Positions 42,964 through 51,982 of a stretch of DNA of 64,000 bases are shown here, in pieces. How positions within the stretch are numbered: the stretch's first letter is position 1; each line of letters starts with the position of its first letter. The notes under the pieces were generated by a model. That model was given only the letters and a program-made list of their open reading frames with translations, did not search any database and was not told the origin of the DNA. The translations under genes and the position numbers were made by a program. The DNA comes from Haloplanus sp. GDY1 (GTDB lineage Archaea > Halobacteriota > Halobacteria > Halobacteriales > Haloferacaceae), in the NCBI RefSeq assembly GCF_023703775.1, contig NZ_CP098514.1:1116001-1180000 (forward strand), in the 5' to 3' direction.

Positions 42964-43952
42964 GCGTCCACCTCCGCGAGCGCGGCGGCGTCGCCGAGCG
43001 CCGCGAGTTTCTCCTCGAACTTGTTGACCGGCAGGTAGAACAGTTCGGTGTTCGAGGTGAGGTAGGCCCGCTCGAAGTCGGCGTGGGTCCGCTCCTCGAT
43101 CCACTCGACGCGGTCACGGACCGTCTCGGGGGACTCCACGAGCGTGTTCTGCCCGTCGACCAGCCCCAGCGCCACCCGATCCGTGGTGCCGTACTCGTTG
43201 ATGTTGTAGAGCGACGCGTCGGCGTCGGTCACGAAGTCGAAGCCGATGGCGTCGACGTCGGCGTCCATCAGGTGCGCGTAGGTCTTCTCCGGCACCGCCC
43301 CCCAGTAGGTGTGGACGACCACCTCGGCCTCGGTGGCGGCGGCGACGCGGTCGATGGCCTCGCTCGCGTGCTCGTCGGCGTCCTCGCCCGGCGGCGACTC
43401 GACCAGCGACGGTTCCAGCAGGAACAGCGTCTCGTGGGGCGTGAACCCCTCGATTTCGCCGGCGAGGTAGTCGGCGACGGCGTCCAAAAAGTCGGCTTCG
43501 TCGCCGTAGTACTCGTCGGTCGCCAGGTCGGCGAGCGAGTACGGACCGGGGAGGACCGCCTGCAGGCCCCCGGCGTCGGCGTCGACGGCCGCGAGTTCCG
43601 CGGCCACGTCGCCCGACGGCGTGAGTTCGCCCTCCACCTGCGGGTCGCGGTAGAAGTTGTTGTTGTCGTAGTAGCGGACGATCCCGCCCGTCTCGACGTT
43701 CTCGTGGATCGTCAGCGGATGGGCGAGCATGTCGTCCCAGCGCAACTGCCCCTCGACGATCCGGTCGAGGCCGGCGTCGACCTGCGCGTCGACGACGTCG
43801 CTCCGAGCGCGCCCGTAGGCGTCGACGATCTCCGCGCCCTCGTCGCCGCCGATGAGGTCGCCCTTCTGGTGACCCTTCAGCTCCGATAGTTCCTCCTTCG
43901 CCCAGTCCGGAAGCGGATACAGTCCCGGCGTCGTGGCGACCAGTTCGGTCAT
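42960..43952 (-). CDS. MetE-like protein without zinc ligands
   Basis: A 330-residue paralogue of the MetE barrel (TPGLYPLPDW, VLPGPYSLADLATDEYYG, LLEPSLVESPPGE, VALGLVDGQNTLVE). At the zinc site it has VHTYWGAV where the catalytic partner has LHVCYGDY, so the Cys is lost and no later Cys replaces it. It probably acts as a partner subunit, for example for donor binding, to the gene that overlaps it. Start at 43952 has a TATA-like AATATTAAG (minus strand, about 43976-43984). Confidence 0.78.
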   Translation of the reverse strand: MTELVATTPGLYPLPDWAKEELSELKGHQKGDLIGGDEGAEIVDAYGRARSDVVDAQVDAGLDRIVEGQLRWDDMLAHPLTIHENVETGGIVRYYDNNNFYRDPQVEGELTPSGDVAAELAAVDADAGGLQAVLPGPYSLADLATDEYYGDEADFLDAVADYLAGEIEGFTPHETLFLLEPSLVESPPGEDADEHASEAIDRVAAATEAEVVVHTYWGAVPEKTYAHLMDADVDAIGFDFVTDADASLYNINEYGTTDRVALGLVDGQNTLVESPETVRDRVEWIEERTHADFERAYLTSNTELFYLPVNKFEEKLAALGDAAALAEVDA

Positions 43953-43980
43953 CACGAGCGGCTAAGTGATGCCGTCGCTT

Positions 43981-44003
43981 AATATTTGCTAAACCAAAAT
44001 ATT
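43981..44003. promoter_or_regulatory. Inverted repeat at the metE-pair promoter
   Basis: Arms AATATTT (43981-43987) and AAATATT (43997-44003) with a 9-bp spacer. They sit just upstream of and partly over the likely TATA element of the MetE pair. They could be an operator for methionine control, or simply an AT-rich promoter. Confidence 0.35.
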
Positions 44004-44011
44004 CCCATAGG

Positions 44012-44611
44012 TTATTTCCCGTCGAGGCGGAGGACCGACAGCGTCTCGAAGGGGTACGACTCCTGGCGCACCGTCGACGCCGCGAAGCCGTTGCGCTCCG
44101 CGCGGTCGACGACCGCCTCGAACCCCGTGAGACTGCTGACGAGGAGGAGGACCACCCCGCCGGGCCGGAGGACGCGCCCCACGGCGTCGAGGAAGGGATC
44201 GACGACGGCCCGTCCCGACTCCCCGCCCGAGAGCGCCCGTTCCATCGGGTCGTCCCACTCGTTGTCCGGGTCGGTGGGGAGGTACGGCGGGTTGAAGGCC
44301 ACCGTGTCGAAACTGCTCGGTCGGAAGGGTTCGACCAGGTCGGCGCGGACGGCCGGGACTCCCCGGTCGCGGGCCTGTCGGCAGGCCTCGGGGTTGAGGT
44401 CGCTCGCGATCACCGCACAGTCCGTCTCCGTCGCGATCCGCTCGGCGACCCACCCCGACCCCGTGCCCACCTCCAGGGTCCGGCCGCAGGCGTGTTCGAC
44501 GGCCGCCTCGGCGAGCAACCGGGAGTCCTCCGCCGGCTGGTACACCACCCGTTCCGCCCCGCGCCGGTCCGCGAGGTCCGAGCGGGTGTCCGATCCGTCG
44601 GCGTCGGTCAT
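44012..44611 (-). CDS. HemK2/Mtq2-type protein methyltransferase
   Basis: A 199-residue SAM methyltransferase with LEVGTGSGWVAERIA (SAM binding) and VAFNPPYLPT (NPPY glutamine/lysine methylation motif). This short group methylates release factor aRF1 glutamine together with Trm112-like partners in archaea and eukaryotes. Its start overlaps the mscS-type stop by 4 bp. Last gene of DUF655-rsmA-mscS-hemK2. Confidence 0.88.
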   Translation of the reverse strand: MTDADGSDTRSDLADRRGAERVVYQPAEDSRLLAEAAVEHACGRTLEVGTGSGWVAERIATETDCAVIASDLNPEACRQARDRGVPAVRADLVEPFRPSSFDTVAFNPPYLPTDPDNEWDDPMERALSGGESGRAVVDPFLDAVGRVLRPGGVVLLLVSSLTGFEAVVDRAERNGFAASTVRQESYPFETLSVLRLDGK

Positions 44612-45732
44612 TCCCCCGTCCCGTCCTCCGGCCCGCCGTCCGGCGTGGCCGCCTGTGCCTCCCGACCCTCGGCGATGGCGAGGCCGCCCTCCTCGGCCCG
44701 GCCCATGAGTTCGCGCTGCGGGAACGGGATCTTGATCCCCTCATCGGCGTAGGCGTCGGTGACCGCCTCGATGACCGCCGTGCGCGCCCGCCACATCCGT
44801 CGGGCGCTGGGGTTGTCGATCCACACCCGGACGCCGAGGACGATGGCGGAGTCGCCGAAGCGCTTGCCGACCACCTGCGGCGTCGGGACGTTGAGGACTT
44901 GATCCAACTCCTTGACCGTCTCGCGGGCGACTTCGGCCGCGTGGCTCGGATCGTGGTCGTAGTCGACGCCCACCTCCACCTCGATGCGGAGGCGGCCCTT
45001 GCGCGTGCGGTTGGTGATCGGCTTGCTGCTCACCTCGTCGTTCGGAAGCATCACGTACTCGCCGTCGAAGGTCTGGAGTCGCGTCGTCACGATGGTGATG
45101 TCGGTCACGATTCCCTCGCGGTCGCCGACCTCGATCCAGTCGCCGATCTCGAACGGCCGGGAGAACATGAGGACGAACCCGGCGAGCATCGCGCCGAGGG
45201 TCTGGCGCGCGGCCATCCCGACGACGATGCCGAGAAAGCCCGCCCCGACCAGCAGGTTGCCGAGGTCCTGAGTGAACAGGCCGATGACCACCATGAAGGC
45301 GAGCGTGTAGAGCGACACCTGCGTCAGCCGGTAGACGATCTCCCGCTGGTGTTCGCTGATGCTCGCCTGGTTGCCCGTGAACTCGCCGATGACGCGCCCG
45401 ACGAAGCCCGTGAGCGCGTACGTCGCCGCCAGCACGACCACGGCGAGCAACACCCGCCCGGCGACGTCCTGTAACCCGAGGCTGCGGTACGAGCGCTCCA
45501 GCGGCCCGATCAGATCCCACAGGAGCACCACCGCGACGATGCCGCCGCCGGTCACCAGCGTGATCGCCGCCGACACCGCGAGTTTGGGGAGCGACCGGTC
45601 GCTCGCCCCCTCCCGGCCCACGAGCCACCGCCGCGCCCCGTACCTGATACCGAGGACGACGGCCACCACGAGCGTCGTCGCCAGCAGGCGGTTCGGCAGC
45701 GTCGACTCGACGGTCGCGAGCGCGTCAGCCAT
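44608..45732 (-). CDS. Small-conductance mechanosensitive channel (MscS family)
   Basis: A 374-residue channel with about five N-terminal hydrophobic helices and an MscS domain from about residue 155 (LVGAGFLGIVVGMAARQTLGAMLAGFVLMFSRPF, pore helix and beta domain) to 330. It would open on osmotic downshock. The start overlaps the rsmA stop by 8 bp, so the channel is embedded in an rRNA/translation-related operon. C-terminal 35 residues are disordered. Confidence 0.9.
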   Translation of the reverse strand: MADALATVESTLPNRLLATTLVVAVVLGIRYGARRWLVGREGASDRSLPKLAVSAAITLVTGGGIVAVVLLWDLIGPLERSYRSLGLQDVAGRVLLAVVVLAATYALTGFVGRVIGEFTGNQASISEHQREIVYRLTQVSLYTLAFMVVIGLFTQDLGNLLVGAGFLGIVVGMAARQTLGAMLAGFVLMFSRPFEIGDWIEVGDREGIVTDITIVTTRLQTFDGEYVMLPNDEVSSKPITNRTRKGRLRIEVEVGVDYDHDPSHAAEVARETVKELDQVLNVPTPQVVGKRFGDSAIVLGVRVWIDNPSARRMWRARTAVIEAVTDAYADEGIKIPFPQRELMGRAEEGGLAIAEGREAQAATPDGGPEDGTGE

Positions 45733-46573
45733 CCGGATCCCTCCGGCCGTACTCGGCCGCGAGCCCCGCGAGCGCGGCGAACTCGTCCGGCGCCACGTCG
45801 CCCGCCCGCCGCGACATGAGGTCCTCGTCGGCGGCTTCGACGACCGCGTCCGGGTCGTCGAGGCCCGAGATGTGAGCGGTGTTGCGGACGGCGTTTCGCA
45901 GCGTCTTCCGTCGCTGCGTGAACAGCGCCTTCACGAACCGCAGGAAGAAGGCCTCGTCGTCGACCTCGTAGTCGGGGTCGCGCGGCGTCGTCCGCACGAC
46001 GGCGCTGTCGACGGCCGGCGGCGGGGAGAAGGCCGTCGGCGGCACCGGTTCGACGACCGTCACGTCGGCGTAGTGGCCCGCGCTCACCGACAGGCGGCCG
46101 TACTCCTCGGTCCCCGCGTCGGCGGCCATGCGCTCCGCGAACTCCCGCTGGAAGGTGAGGACGGTCGGCACGCCGAGCGGCAGGAGACGGAAGGTGATCT
46201 CGCTAGAGACGCCGTACGGCAGGTTCGAGACGCTCGCGGTGACGTCCGGCAGGTCCACCTCGAGGGCGTCGCCCTCGATCACCGTCAGCCGACCCGCGTC
46301 GACCTCGTCGGCGAACTCCCGGCGGAGAAAGGCCGCGAGGTCCGGATCGCGCTCGACGGTCGTCACGCGCTCGCTCGTCGCCAGCAGGCGGTCGGTGAGC
46401 GCCCCCGTCCCCCCGCCGATTTCGAGGACGTGACTCCGATCCGCGTCGTCCGGCAGGTACGTCGGCAGCCGGTCGAGGACGCGCTCGTCGACGAGGAAGT
46501 GCTGATCGCGGTCGGGGTTGCCGCTCACGCCGGCCCGCCCGAGCAGTCGATCCGGTGAACGCGACCCTGTCAT
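45725..46573 (-). CDS. rsmA: 16S rRNA dimethyladenosine transferase
   Basis: A 282-residue KsgA/Dim1 enzyme that dimethylates two adjacent adenines near the 3' end of 16S rRNA. Motifs: DQHFLVDERVLDRL, LEIGGGTGALTDRLL, VERDPDLAAFL, EGDALEVDL and catalytic VSNLPYGVSS. The C-terminal RRKTLRNAVRN is conserved. Usual archaeal context is DUF655 upstream, as here (84 bp gap). Confidence 0.95.
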   Translation of the reverse strand: MTGSRSPDRLLGRAGVSGNPDRDQHFLVDERVLDRLPTYLPDDADRSHVLEIGGGTGALTDRLLATSERVTTVERDPDLAAFLRREFADEVDAGRLTVIEGDALEVDLPDVTASVSNLPYGVSSEITFRLLPLGVPTVLTFQREFAERMAADAGTEEYGRLSVSAGHYADVTVVEPVPPTAFSPPPAVDSAVVRTTPRDPDYEVDDEAFFLRFVKALFTQRRKTLRNAVRNTAHISGLDDPDAVVEAADEDLMSRRAGDVAPDEFAALAGLAAEYGRRDPDG

Positions 46574-46657
46574 CGTCCACGATAGCGCACGGGGCCGGGT
46601 AAATTCCCCGTTTCGCCGGCCGGGACCAGGGCGGCGCTGACGACCCCGTCTCGCCGG

Positions 46658-47278
46658 TCAGTCCGGTTCCCCACCCACGAACGTCCGGTACTTGAGGTCC
46701 TCGTCCCGGAGCTCCTCCAGGATCCGGTCGACGAGGACGCCCTTCGGATCGTGGAGGCCGGCGATCCGCTCCTCCAGGTCCGCGAAGCTCTCGAACGGCG
46801 CACGCTTGCGCTCGTCGAGCACGTCGTTGCGCAGTTTCTTCCCGATGCCGGGCAGCAGGTTCAGCTGGTGCAGTCGGAGGGTGATCGGCTGGGCGTCGTT
46901 GTAGAAGTCGACGAACCGCCGCTCGTGGCGGTCGACGATCTCCTCGACGACGTACTCCAGTTCCGAGTGAGCGGCGTTCGACAGGTCGTCGTACTCCACC
47001 TCGCGCACGCTCTCGACGGGGTCGCGCTCCTCGGCGGGATCGATCACGAGACGGTCGCCGATGCTCACGTCCGCGTCGTCGCCGAGGGTGAGTTCGAGGA
47101 GCCGGAACGCCGACTCCCCGAGGGCGTACGCCAGCGGCGATTTCTTGTACTGGGGGCGGTCGTCGTCGGGCCGCCCGTGGGGCAGGTGATCGAGGACCAC
47201 CGCGAAGGTCCGCTCCGCCTCCTCTGCGGTTTCGGCGCCGTCGTCGACGCCAGTCTCTCCGCTCTCGGAGGTCGTCAT
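46658..47278 (-). CDS. DUF655 family protein (helix-hairpin-helix)
   Basis: A 206-residue archaeal DUF655 protein. After a 25-residue acidic leader comes an OB-like part (FAVVLDHLPHGR ... SIGDRLVID), then a helix-hairpin-helix LNLLPGIGKKLRNDVLDERKRAPFESF. It usually neighbours rpl21e, rpoF and rsmA and probably works in RNA metabolism; here rpl21e and rpoF are absent upstream. TATA-like TTTAAATAG (minus strand, about 47302-47310) lies 27 bp before the ATG. Confidence 0.88.
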   Translation of the reverse strand: MTTSESGETGVDDGAETAEEAERTFAVVLDHLPHGRPDDDRPQYKKSPLAYALGESAFRLLELTLGDDADVSIGDRLVIDPAEERDPVESVREVEYDDLSNAAHSELEYVVEEIVDRHERRFVDFYNDAQPITLRLHQLNLLPGIGKKLRNDVLDERKRAPFESFADLEERIAGLHDPKGVLVDRILEELRDEDLKYRTFVGGEPD

Positions 47279-47340
47279 AGGGGAACTGTACGGCGACCGA
47301 CTATTTAAACCGTCGGCCGAGACGGCGCCGGCGTCGGGGG

Positions 47341-48240
47341 CTATCCGTAGTCGTCACCGAAATCCGCGGCCCGGAGTTCGCCCGCGATCCGCGTCTCGAA
47401 GCGGCGCTCCACCCGCTCCCACGACGGCGAGTCCCGCCCGGTCGCGTGGTGTAACACGCCGATCGGATACCGATACGGCGCGTAGTCGACGGCGATGCCG
47501 GCCGCGTAGTCGCCCGGCACCGACCGCTGGACGACGTGGTAGCTCCCGCGCTCCCCGCTCGCCCGCCGCACCGCCGCCAGGTCGACGCCGTCGAGGTGGT
47601 CGACGAGCGGGTCGTCCGCGACGGCCTCGGTGAGCGACGCGATCAGCGCGGCGTCGGCCGCGCTCACGACGATCCAGCGGCGCTCACCGACGGCGGCCGC
47701 GTACCCCCCGTACTCGAGGAGGTCGTAGCCCTCGGCGCCGCCGGACAGTCGCCGCCAGCCGTCGTCGACCATCCCCTCGACCGCCCTCCCGGCGGAGAAG
47801 TCGCCGCGGCCGAACGTCACGTTCGAGCGGCCGCCCGGCTGGACGTGGACGAGTTCGAACGCGTCGGAGTCCGTGTACTTCGGCGGCCCCGATCCGAGCC
47901 ACCCCTCGCGGAGTCGGCGGCCGACGGTGTCGTCGTCGACGCTCCCGAGCAGGTCCGCCGCGTCCAGGTGGCGCGCCCACACGTAGGCCGCGTCGGGCAT
48001 CTCCGGGTGGGTGGGCGTCCGCGCGAGCATCGCCTCGAAGCCGAGCGTCTCGTCCGGCGCGGGGCGGGGCGTGGGCGTGGGCGTGGGCGTGGGCGTGACC
48101 GTCGGCTCGGGCGTCGGGGTGGCCGTCGCCGTTCGCGTCGGCGTCCCCTCGTCGTCGGCGTCGGCGGCACACCCCGACAGCGCCAGGACGCCCGCCGCTC
48201 CCGCCGCCTCCAGCAGTCGCCGTCGGGAGAGCCGCGACAT
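47341..48240 (-). CDS. Tat-exported lipoprotein, haloarchaeal, function unknown
   Basis: A 299-residue lipoprotein. The signal has the twin-arginine SRLSRRRLLEAAG and a lipobox LALSGC at about residue 24. A Thr/Pro linker encoded by a tandem GGGCGT-type repeat (about 48068-48110) gives (TP) repeats, a cell-surface spacer. The exposed domain (residues about 65-299) has no recognised family. ATG 48240 fits a TATA-like AGTATAAGG 25-30 bp upstream. Confidence 0.75.
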   Translation of the reverse strand: MSRLSRRRLLEAAGAAGVLALSGCAADADDEGTPTRTATATPTPEPTVTPTPTPTPTPRPAPDETLGFEAMLARTPTHPEMPDAAYVWARHLDAADLLGSVDDDTVGRRLREGWLGSGPPKYTDSDAFELVHVQPGGRSNVTFGRGDFSAGRAVEGMVDDGWRRLSGGAEGYDLLEYGGYAAAVGERRWIVVSAADAALIASLTEAVADDPLVDHLDGVDLAAVRRASGERGSYHVVQRSVPGDYAAGIAVDYAPYRYPIGVLHHATGRDSPSWERVERRFETRIAGELRAADFGDDYG

Positions 48241-48337
48241 ACCCACCGGTCGGACCGGCGAGCCTTATACTTGCCCCGGCCCGGGTGCAGCCGCCCGTTT
48301 CGGGACGTTTATCCGCCCGTCCGTCCCCCATTCGGGC

Positions 48338-49306
48338 ATGAAGGCGACCGCCACGGCCCACCCCATCCAGGGGCTCGTGAAGTACCACGGGATGCGCGAC
48401 CCCGAACTGCGGCTCCCGTATCACGACAGCATCAGCGTCTGTACGGCGCCCAGTCGGACGCTCACGACCGCCGAGTTCGGCGCGACCGACGAGGACGTGT
48501 ACGTCGTCGACGGCGACCGCGTCGGGGGGCGCGGCGCCGAGCGCATCGACGCCGTCGTCGACGAGGTCCGCGAGCGCGCCGGCATCGACGCTCCCGTCCG
48601 CCTGGAGAGCGAGAACTCCTTCCAGTCGAACGTCGGCTTCGGGTCCTCGTCCTCCGGCTTCGCGGCGGCCGCCACGGCGCTCTCGGCCGCCGCGGGGCTC
48701 GACCTCTCGCGGCCCGAGATCTCGACCATCGCCCGCCGCGGGTCCTCCTCCGCGGCCCGGGCGGTCACCGGCGCCTTCTCCCAGCTCCACGCCGGCCTCA
48801 ACGACGACGACTGCCGCTCCGAGCGCATCGAGACCGACCTCGAGGACGACCTGCGGATCGTCGCCGCGCTCGTCCCCTCCTACAAGGAGACCGAACAGGC
48901 CCACGAGGAGGCCGCCGACAGCCACATGTTCCAGGCGCGGCTGGCTCACATCCACGAACAGATCGTCGAGATGCGCGACGCGCTCCGCACCGCCGACTTC
49001 GAGCGCGCGTTCGAACTCGCGGAACACGACTCGCTCTCGCTCGCGGCGACGACGATGACCGGCCCCGCCGGCTGGGTGTACTGGCAACCCCGGACGATCG
49101 CCGTCTTCAACGCGGTTCGGGCGCTCCGCAAGGAGGACGTGCCGGTCTTCTTCTCGACGGACACCGGCGCGAGCGTCTACGTCAACACGACGGTCGACCA
49201 CGTCGACCGCGTCGAGTCGGCCGTCGCCGACTGCGGCGTCGAGACCGAGGTGTGGGAGGTCGGCGGCCCCGCCGAGGTGCGTCCGGAGTCAGACGCGCTG
49301 TTCTAG
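48338..49306 (+). CDS. mvaD: Phosphomevalonate / diphosphomevalonate decarboxylase
   Basis: A 322-residue GHMP-fold decarboxylase for isoprenoid lipid synthesis. Marks: TAHPIQGLVKYHGMRD (family AxxNxAxIKYWG region), NSFQSNVGFGSSSSGFAA (phosphate loop) and the catalytic-region GRRGSSSAARAVTGAF. In Haloferax the homologue acts on mevalonate phosphate rather than the diphosphate, so the same is expected here. ATG 48338 with TTTATC 27 bp upstream. Stop shared with the convergent gene in CTAG. Confidence 0.92.
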   Translation: MKATATAHPIQGLVKYHGMRDPELRLPYHDSISVCTAPSRTLTTAEFGATDEDVYVVDGDRVGGRGAERIDAVVDEVRERAGIDAPVRLESENSFQSNVGFGSSSSGFAAAATALSAAAGLDLSRPEISTIARRGSSSAARAVTGAFSQLHAGLNDDDCRSERIETDLEDDLRIVAALVPSYKETEQAHEEAADSHMFQARLAHIHEQIVEMRDALRTADFERAFELAEHDSLSLAATTMTGPAGWVYWQPRTIAVFNAVRALRKEDVPVFFSTDTGASVYVNTTVDHVDRVESAVADCGVETEVWEVGGPAEVRPESDALF

Positions 49307-49833
49307 CCCTCGGTCCACTCGGCTCGGTGTTCGTAGGTCCGATCGGTTCCCCCGCGCAGCCACAGGATCGCACTCGACCGGTTGGGTTTCTCCTCCCCCG
49401 GGTGGCTCGGGTCGCGCGACCGGTAGTTGAGTTCCACCTCGGCACCGGAGGGGTACTCCCGGGCCACGTTGACCGTGTGGTACTCCCGATCGAAGCGGTC
49501 GATCGAGGGTGTGACGCGGTCGAACCCCTCCGGAACCGCGTCGGCGACGAAGGCCCGTCGCTCGTCTTCGGCCGCCAGCAGGCCCTCGAGCAACACCCCG
49601 AAGTCCGCGATGGCGTCCGTCGGCCCGGCCATCGGTAGGCCGCTCCGGTCGGCGAACTCCTGGGCCGCGGCCAGCCCCGCCGCCGTCGGGGTCGTCCCGT
49701 CCAGCAGTCCCGCCTCGCGGGCGTCCCGAAGCGCACCGAGCCCCGAGGGCAACTGCGCGGTCAGGACGCGTCGCAACTCGGTTCGGTCCTCGATCGTGCG
49801 TGCCGTCCAGCAGACGAACCCTTCGACACCCAT
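49303..49833 (-). CDS. Haloarchaeal protein of unknown function
   Basis: A 176-residue acidic soluble protein with no family I recognise. The N-terminal half is helical (TELRRVLTAQLPSGLGALRDA); the C-terminal part has strand-like REYPSGAEVELNYR and ILWLRGGTDRTYEH. ATG 49833 (MGVEGFVCW) is supported by a TATA-like AGTTAAGTG (minus strand, about 49856-49864). The longer open frame up to 51270 only mirrors the gene on the other strand. Confidence 0.62.
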   Translation of the reverse strand: MGVEGFVCWTARTIEDRTELRRVLTAQLPSGLGALRDAREAGLLDGTTPTAAGLAAAQEFADRSGLPMAGPTDAIADFGVLLEGLLAAEDERRAFVADAVPEGFDRVTPSIDRFDREYHTVNVAREYPSGAEVELNYRSRDPSHPGEEKPNRSSAILWLRGGTDRTYEHRAEWTEG

Positions 49834-49914
49834 CCGTTCGGCCGTCGGCACGCTCGCACTTAACTCTCGGCTCGCCGGGCGACCCTTCTTTGCCGTGGGG
49901 TCCAACCCCCGGGT

Positions 49915-51099
49915 ATGCGCGTCGCCGTTCTCGGTGCCGGGTACGCCGGCCTGACACTCGCTCGCCGCCTCGAATCCACGCTCCCGGACGCGGCCGACAT
50001 CGTCGTCGTCGACGAGTCCGACACCCACCTCGTCCAGCACGAACTCCACCGGGTCGTCCGCCGGCCCGCGGTGGCCGACGCCATCACCGTCCCCCTCGAC
50101 GACGCCCTCTCCCGGGCGACCGTTCGGCGGGGCCGGGTCGAGCGGATCGACCGCGACGCCCGGCGGATCCACCTGGGGGAGGGCGGGGAGCCGCGCTCCG
50201 CGGAAGACAGCGAGGAGCCACGGGCCGCGGGGAGCCGGACGGGCGCCCTCGACTACGACTACGCGGCGGTCTGTCTCGGCGCCGAGACGGCCTTCTACGA
50301 CCTCCCGGGCGTCCGGGACCACGGGCTCCCGCTCAAGCGACTGGCCCACGCCCGCCGGCTCCGTGAGGACTTCCTCGACACCTGCGAGGCGGGCGGGCGA
50401 GCGGTCGTCGGCGGCGCCGGCCTCTCGGGCGTCCAGGTCGCGGGCGAACTGGCTGCGCTCGCCGACGAGCGGGGCGCCGACGTCGAGGTGACCGTCCTCG
50501 AACGGCTGGAGTCGGTCGCGCCCGCCTTCCCCGCGGCGTTCCGGTCGGCCGTTCGCGACGCCCTCGAATCGGCCGGCGTGACGGTCCACACCGGTGCGCA
50601 GGTGACGGGCGCGACGGGCGACGCGGTGGAACTCGACGACCGGACGGTGCCCTACGACACGTTCGTCTGGACCGGCGGCATCCGCGGCCCGGAGGCCCTG
50701 GACGGCGACCGGCCGACGGTGCGTGGCGACCTCAGACTCGACGCGCGCACGTTCGCCGTCGGCGACGCCGCGAAGGTGGTCGACGCCGACGGGGAGGCCG
50801 TCCCCGCGAGCGCGGCGGCAGCCATCCGCGAGGCCCGAACGGTCGCGACCAACCTCGACCGCCTCGTGCGGGCCGCCCGCGACGGCGCCGACGACTTCGC
50901 CCCCCGTCTGGAGCCGTTCCGCTTCGAGGTTCCCGGCTGGATCGTCTCCGTCGGCGACGACGCCGTCGCGAAGGTCGGGCCGAAGGTGCTCCGGGGGGCG
51001 CCCGCGCGGGCGATGAAGGCCACCGTGGGCGCCGGTCACCTCTCCTCGGTCGGCGCGGTCACCCGGGCGGTCGAACTCGCCCGGGAGGAACTGCGTTAG
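49915..51099 (+). CDS. Type-II NADH dehydrogenase-like FAD oxidoreductase
   Basis: A 394-residue two-dinucleotide-binding-domain flavoprotein. The FAD motif VAVLGAGYAGLTLARRL is at the N-terminus; the NAD motif VVGGAGLSGVQVAGEL is at about residue 165; TFAVGDAAKVVD is the second FAD motif. It would move electrons from NADH to quinone without pumping. It could also be a related sulfide:quinone-like enzyme, but the sulfide Cys pattern is absent. Confidence 0.87.
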   Translation: MRVAVLGAGYAGLTLARRLESTLPDAADIVVVDESDTHLVQHELHRVVRRPAVADAITVPLDDALSRATVRRGRVERIDRDARRIHLGEGGEPRSAEDSEEPRAAGSRTGALDYDYAAVCLGAETAFYDLPGVRDHGLPLKRLAHARRLREDFLDTCEAGGRAVVGGAGLSGVQVAGELAALADERGADVEVTVLERLESVAPAFPAAFRSAVRDALESAGVTVHTGAQVTGATGDAVELDDRTVPYDTFVWTGGIRGPEALDGDRPTVRGDLRLDARTFAVGDAAKVVDADGEAVPASAAAAIREARTVATNLDRLVRAARDGADDFAPRLEPFRFEVPGWIVSVGDDAVAKVGPKVLRGAPARAMKATVGAGHLSSVGAVTRAVELAREELR

Positions 51100-51887
51100 G
51101 CGGCGTCGACGAGGCGTCTGACCCGCGCCTCCTCGACCGGCGCGGTCGTCTCGCCGCCGCGTTTCAGCGCCGTCCCGACGATCACGCCGTCGGCCACGGA
51201 GAGCAGTTCCGGGGCCGTCTCGGGCGTGACGCCGCTGCCCACGTACAGCGGCACGCCGCGCTCGGCACACCGCTCGGCGACCGCCTCGAGGCGATCCGTC
51301 TCGACCGCCTCGCCGGTCCGGGGGCCGCTGACGATCACGCCGTCGGCGAGGCCGCGGTCGACCAGGTCGTCGACGCCGTCGCCCGCGACACCGCGCTCCC
51401 CGCTCGCTCCGCCGAGCGGCGCCGAGTGTTTCACCCCCGTGTCGGCGAGGATCGACACGTCGGCGTCGAGGCGGTCACGCAGGCGCAGCGTCTCGTTGGC
51501 GCGCCCCTCGATCACTCCCTGGTCCGTGACGCGCGCGCCGGTGTGGACGTTGACGCGGACGAAGTCGGCGCCGGCCGCGGCCGCCACCGACACCGCCGCC
51601 GTCGCGTCGTTCCGGAGGACGTTCACGCCGACCCGGCAGTCCACCTCGCGGCGGACGAGCCCCGTCAGGTCGGTCATCGAGGCCACGACGTGTTCGGGGA
51701 CGTCGTCGGGGTGGAAGGGAGCGTCGCCGAAGTTCTCGACGATCAGGCCGTCGACGCCGCCGTCGGCGAGGGCCCGCGCGTCGGCGCGGACGCGGCGGCG
51801 AATCGCCCCGCGATCCCCGTCGAATCCCGGCGCGCCCGGCAGGGACGGCAGGTGAACCATGCCGACGATCCGTGGAAGGTCGGTCAT
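51096..51887 (-). CDS. BtpA/SgcQ family protein
   Basis: A 263-residue TIM-barrel protein of the BtpA family (first linked to photosystem I biogenesis in cyanobacteria, but widespread). Marks: IVGMVHLPSLPGAPG, DGLIVENFGDAPF, VNVLRNDATAA, FVRVNVHTGA and PLYVGSGVTPE. Its function in archaea is unsettled; a nucleotide- or sugar-phosphate enzyme is likely. Stop is interlocked with that of the NADH dehydrogenase gene (TTAG at 51096-51099). Confidence 0.88.
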   Translation of the reverse strand: MTDLPRIVGMVHLPSLPGAPGFDGDRGAIRRRVRADARALADGGVDGLIVENFGDAPFHPDDVPEHVVASMTDLTGLVRREVDCRVGVNVLRNDATAAVSVAAAAGADFVRVNVHTGARVTDQGVIEGRANETLRLRDRLDADVSILADTGVKHSAPLGGASGERGVAGDGVDDLVDRGLADGVIVSGPRTGEAVETDRLEAVAERCAERGVPLYVGSGVTPETAPELLSVADGVIVGTALKRGGETTAPVEEARVRRLVDAA

Positions 51888-51982
51888 CGGAGGGGAGTGG
51901 GCGCCGCCGATGCAAAACCTTCCGCCTCCTGCGACAGGGGGGTTTAATTGTCGTCGACGCGGGACTAGAGGTAGATCGGAGC

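Noticed and set aside
48061-48110. Tandem GGGCGT repeat as a possible regulatory satellite
   Set aside because: It is in frame inside the lipoprotein gene and encodes a Thr-Pro surface linker, a common coding low-complexity stretch.
49303-51270. 655-residue open frame on the minus strand
   Set aside because: Only its last 176 codons look real and have their own promoter-like start; the rest is the complement of the NADH dehydrogenase gene.
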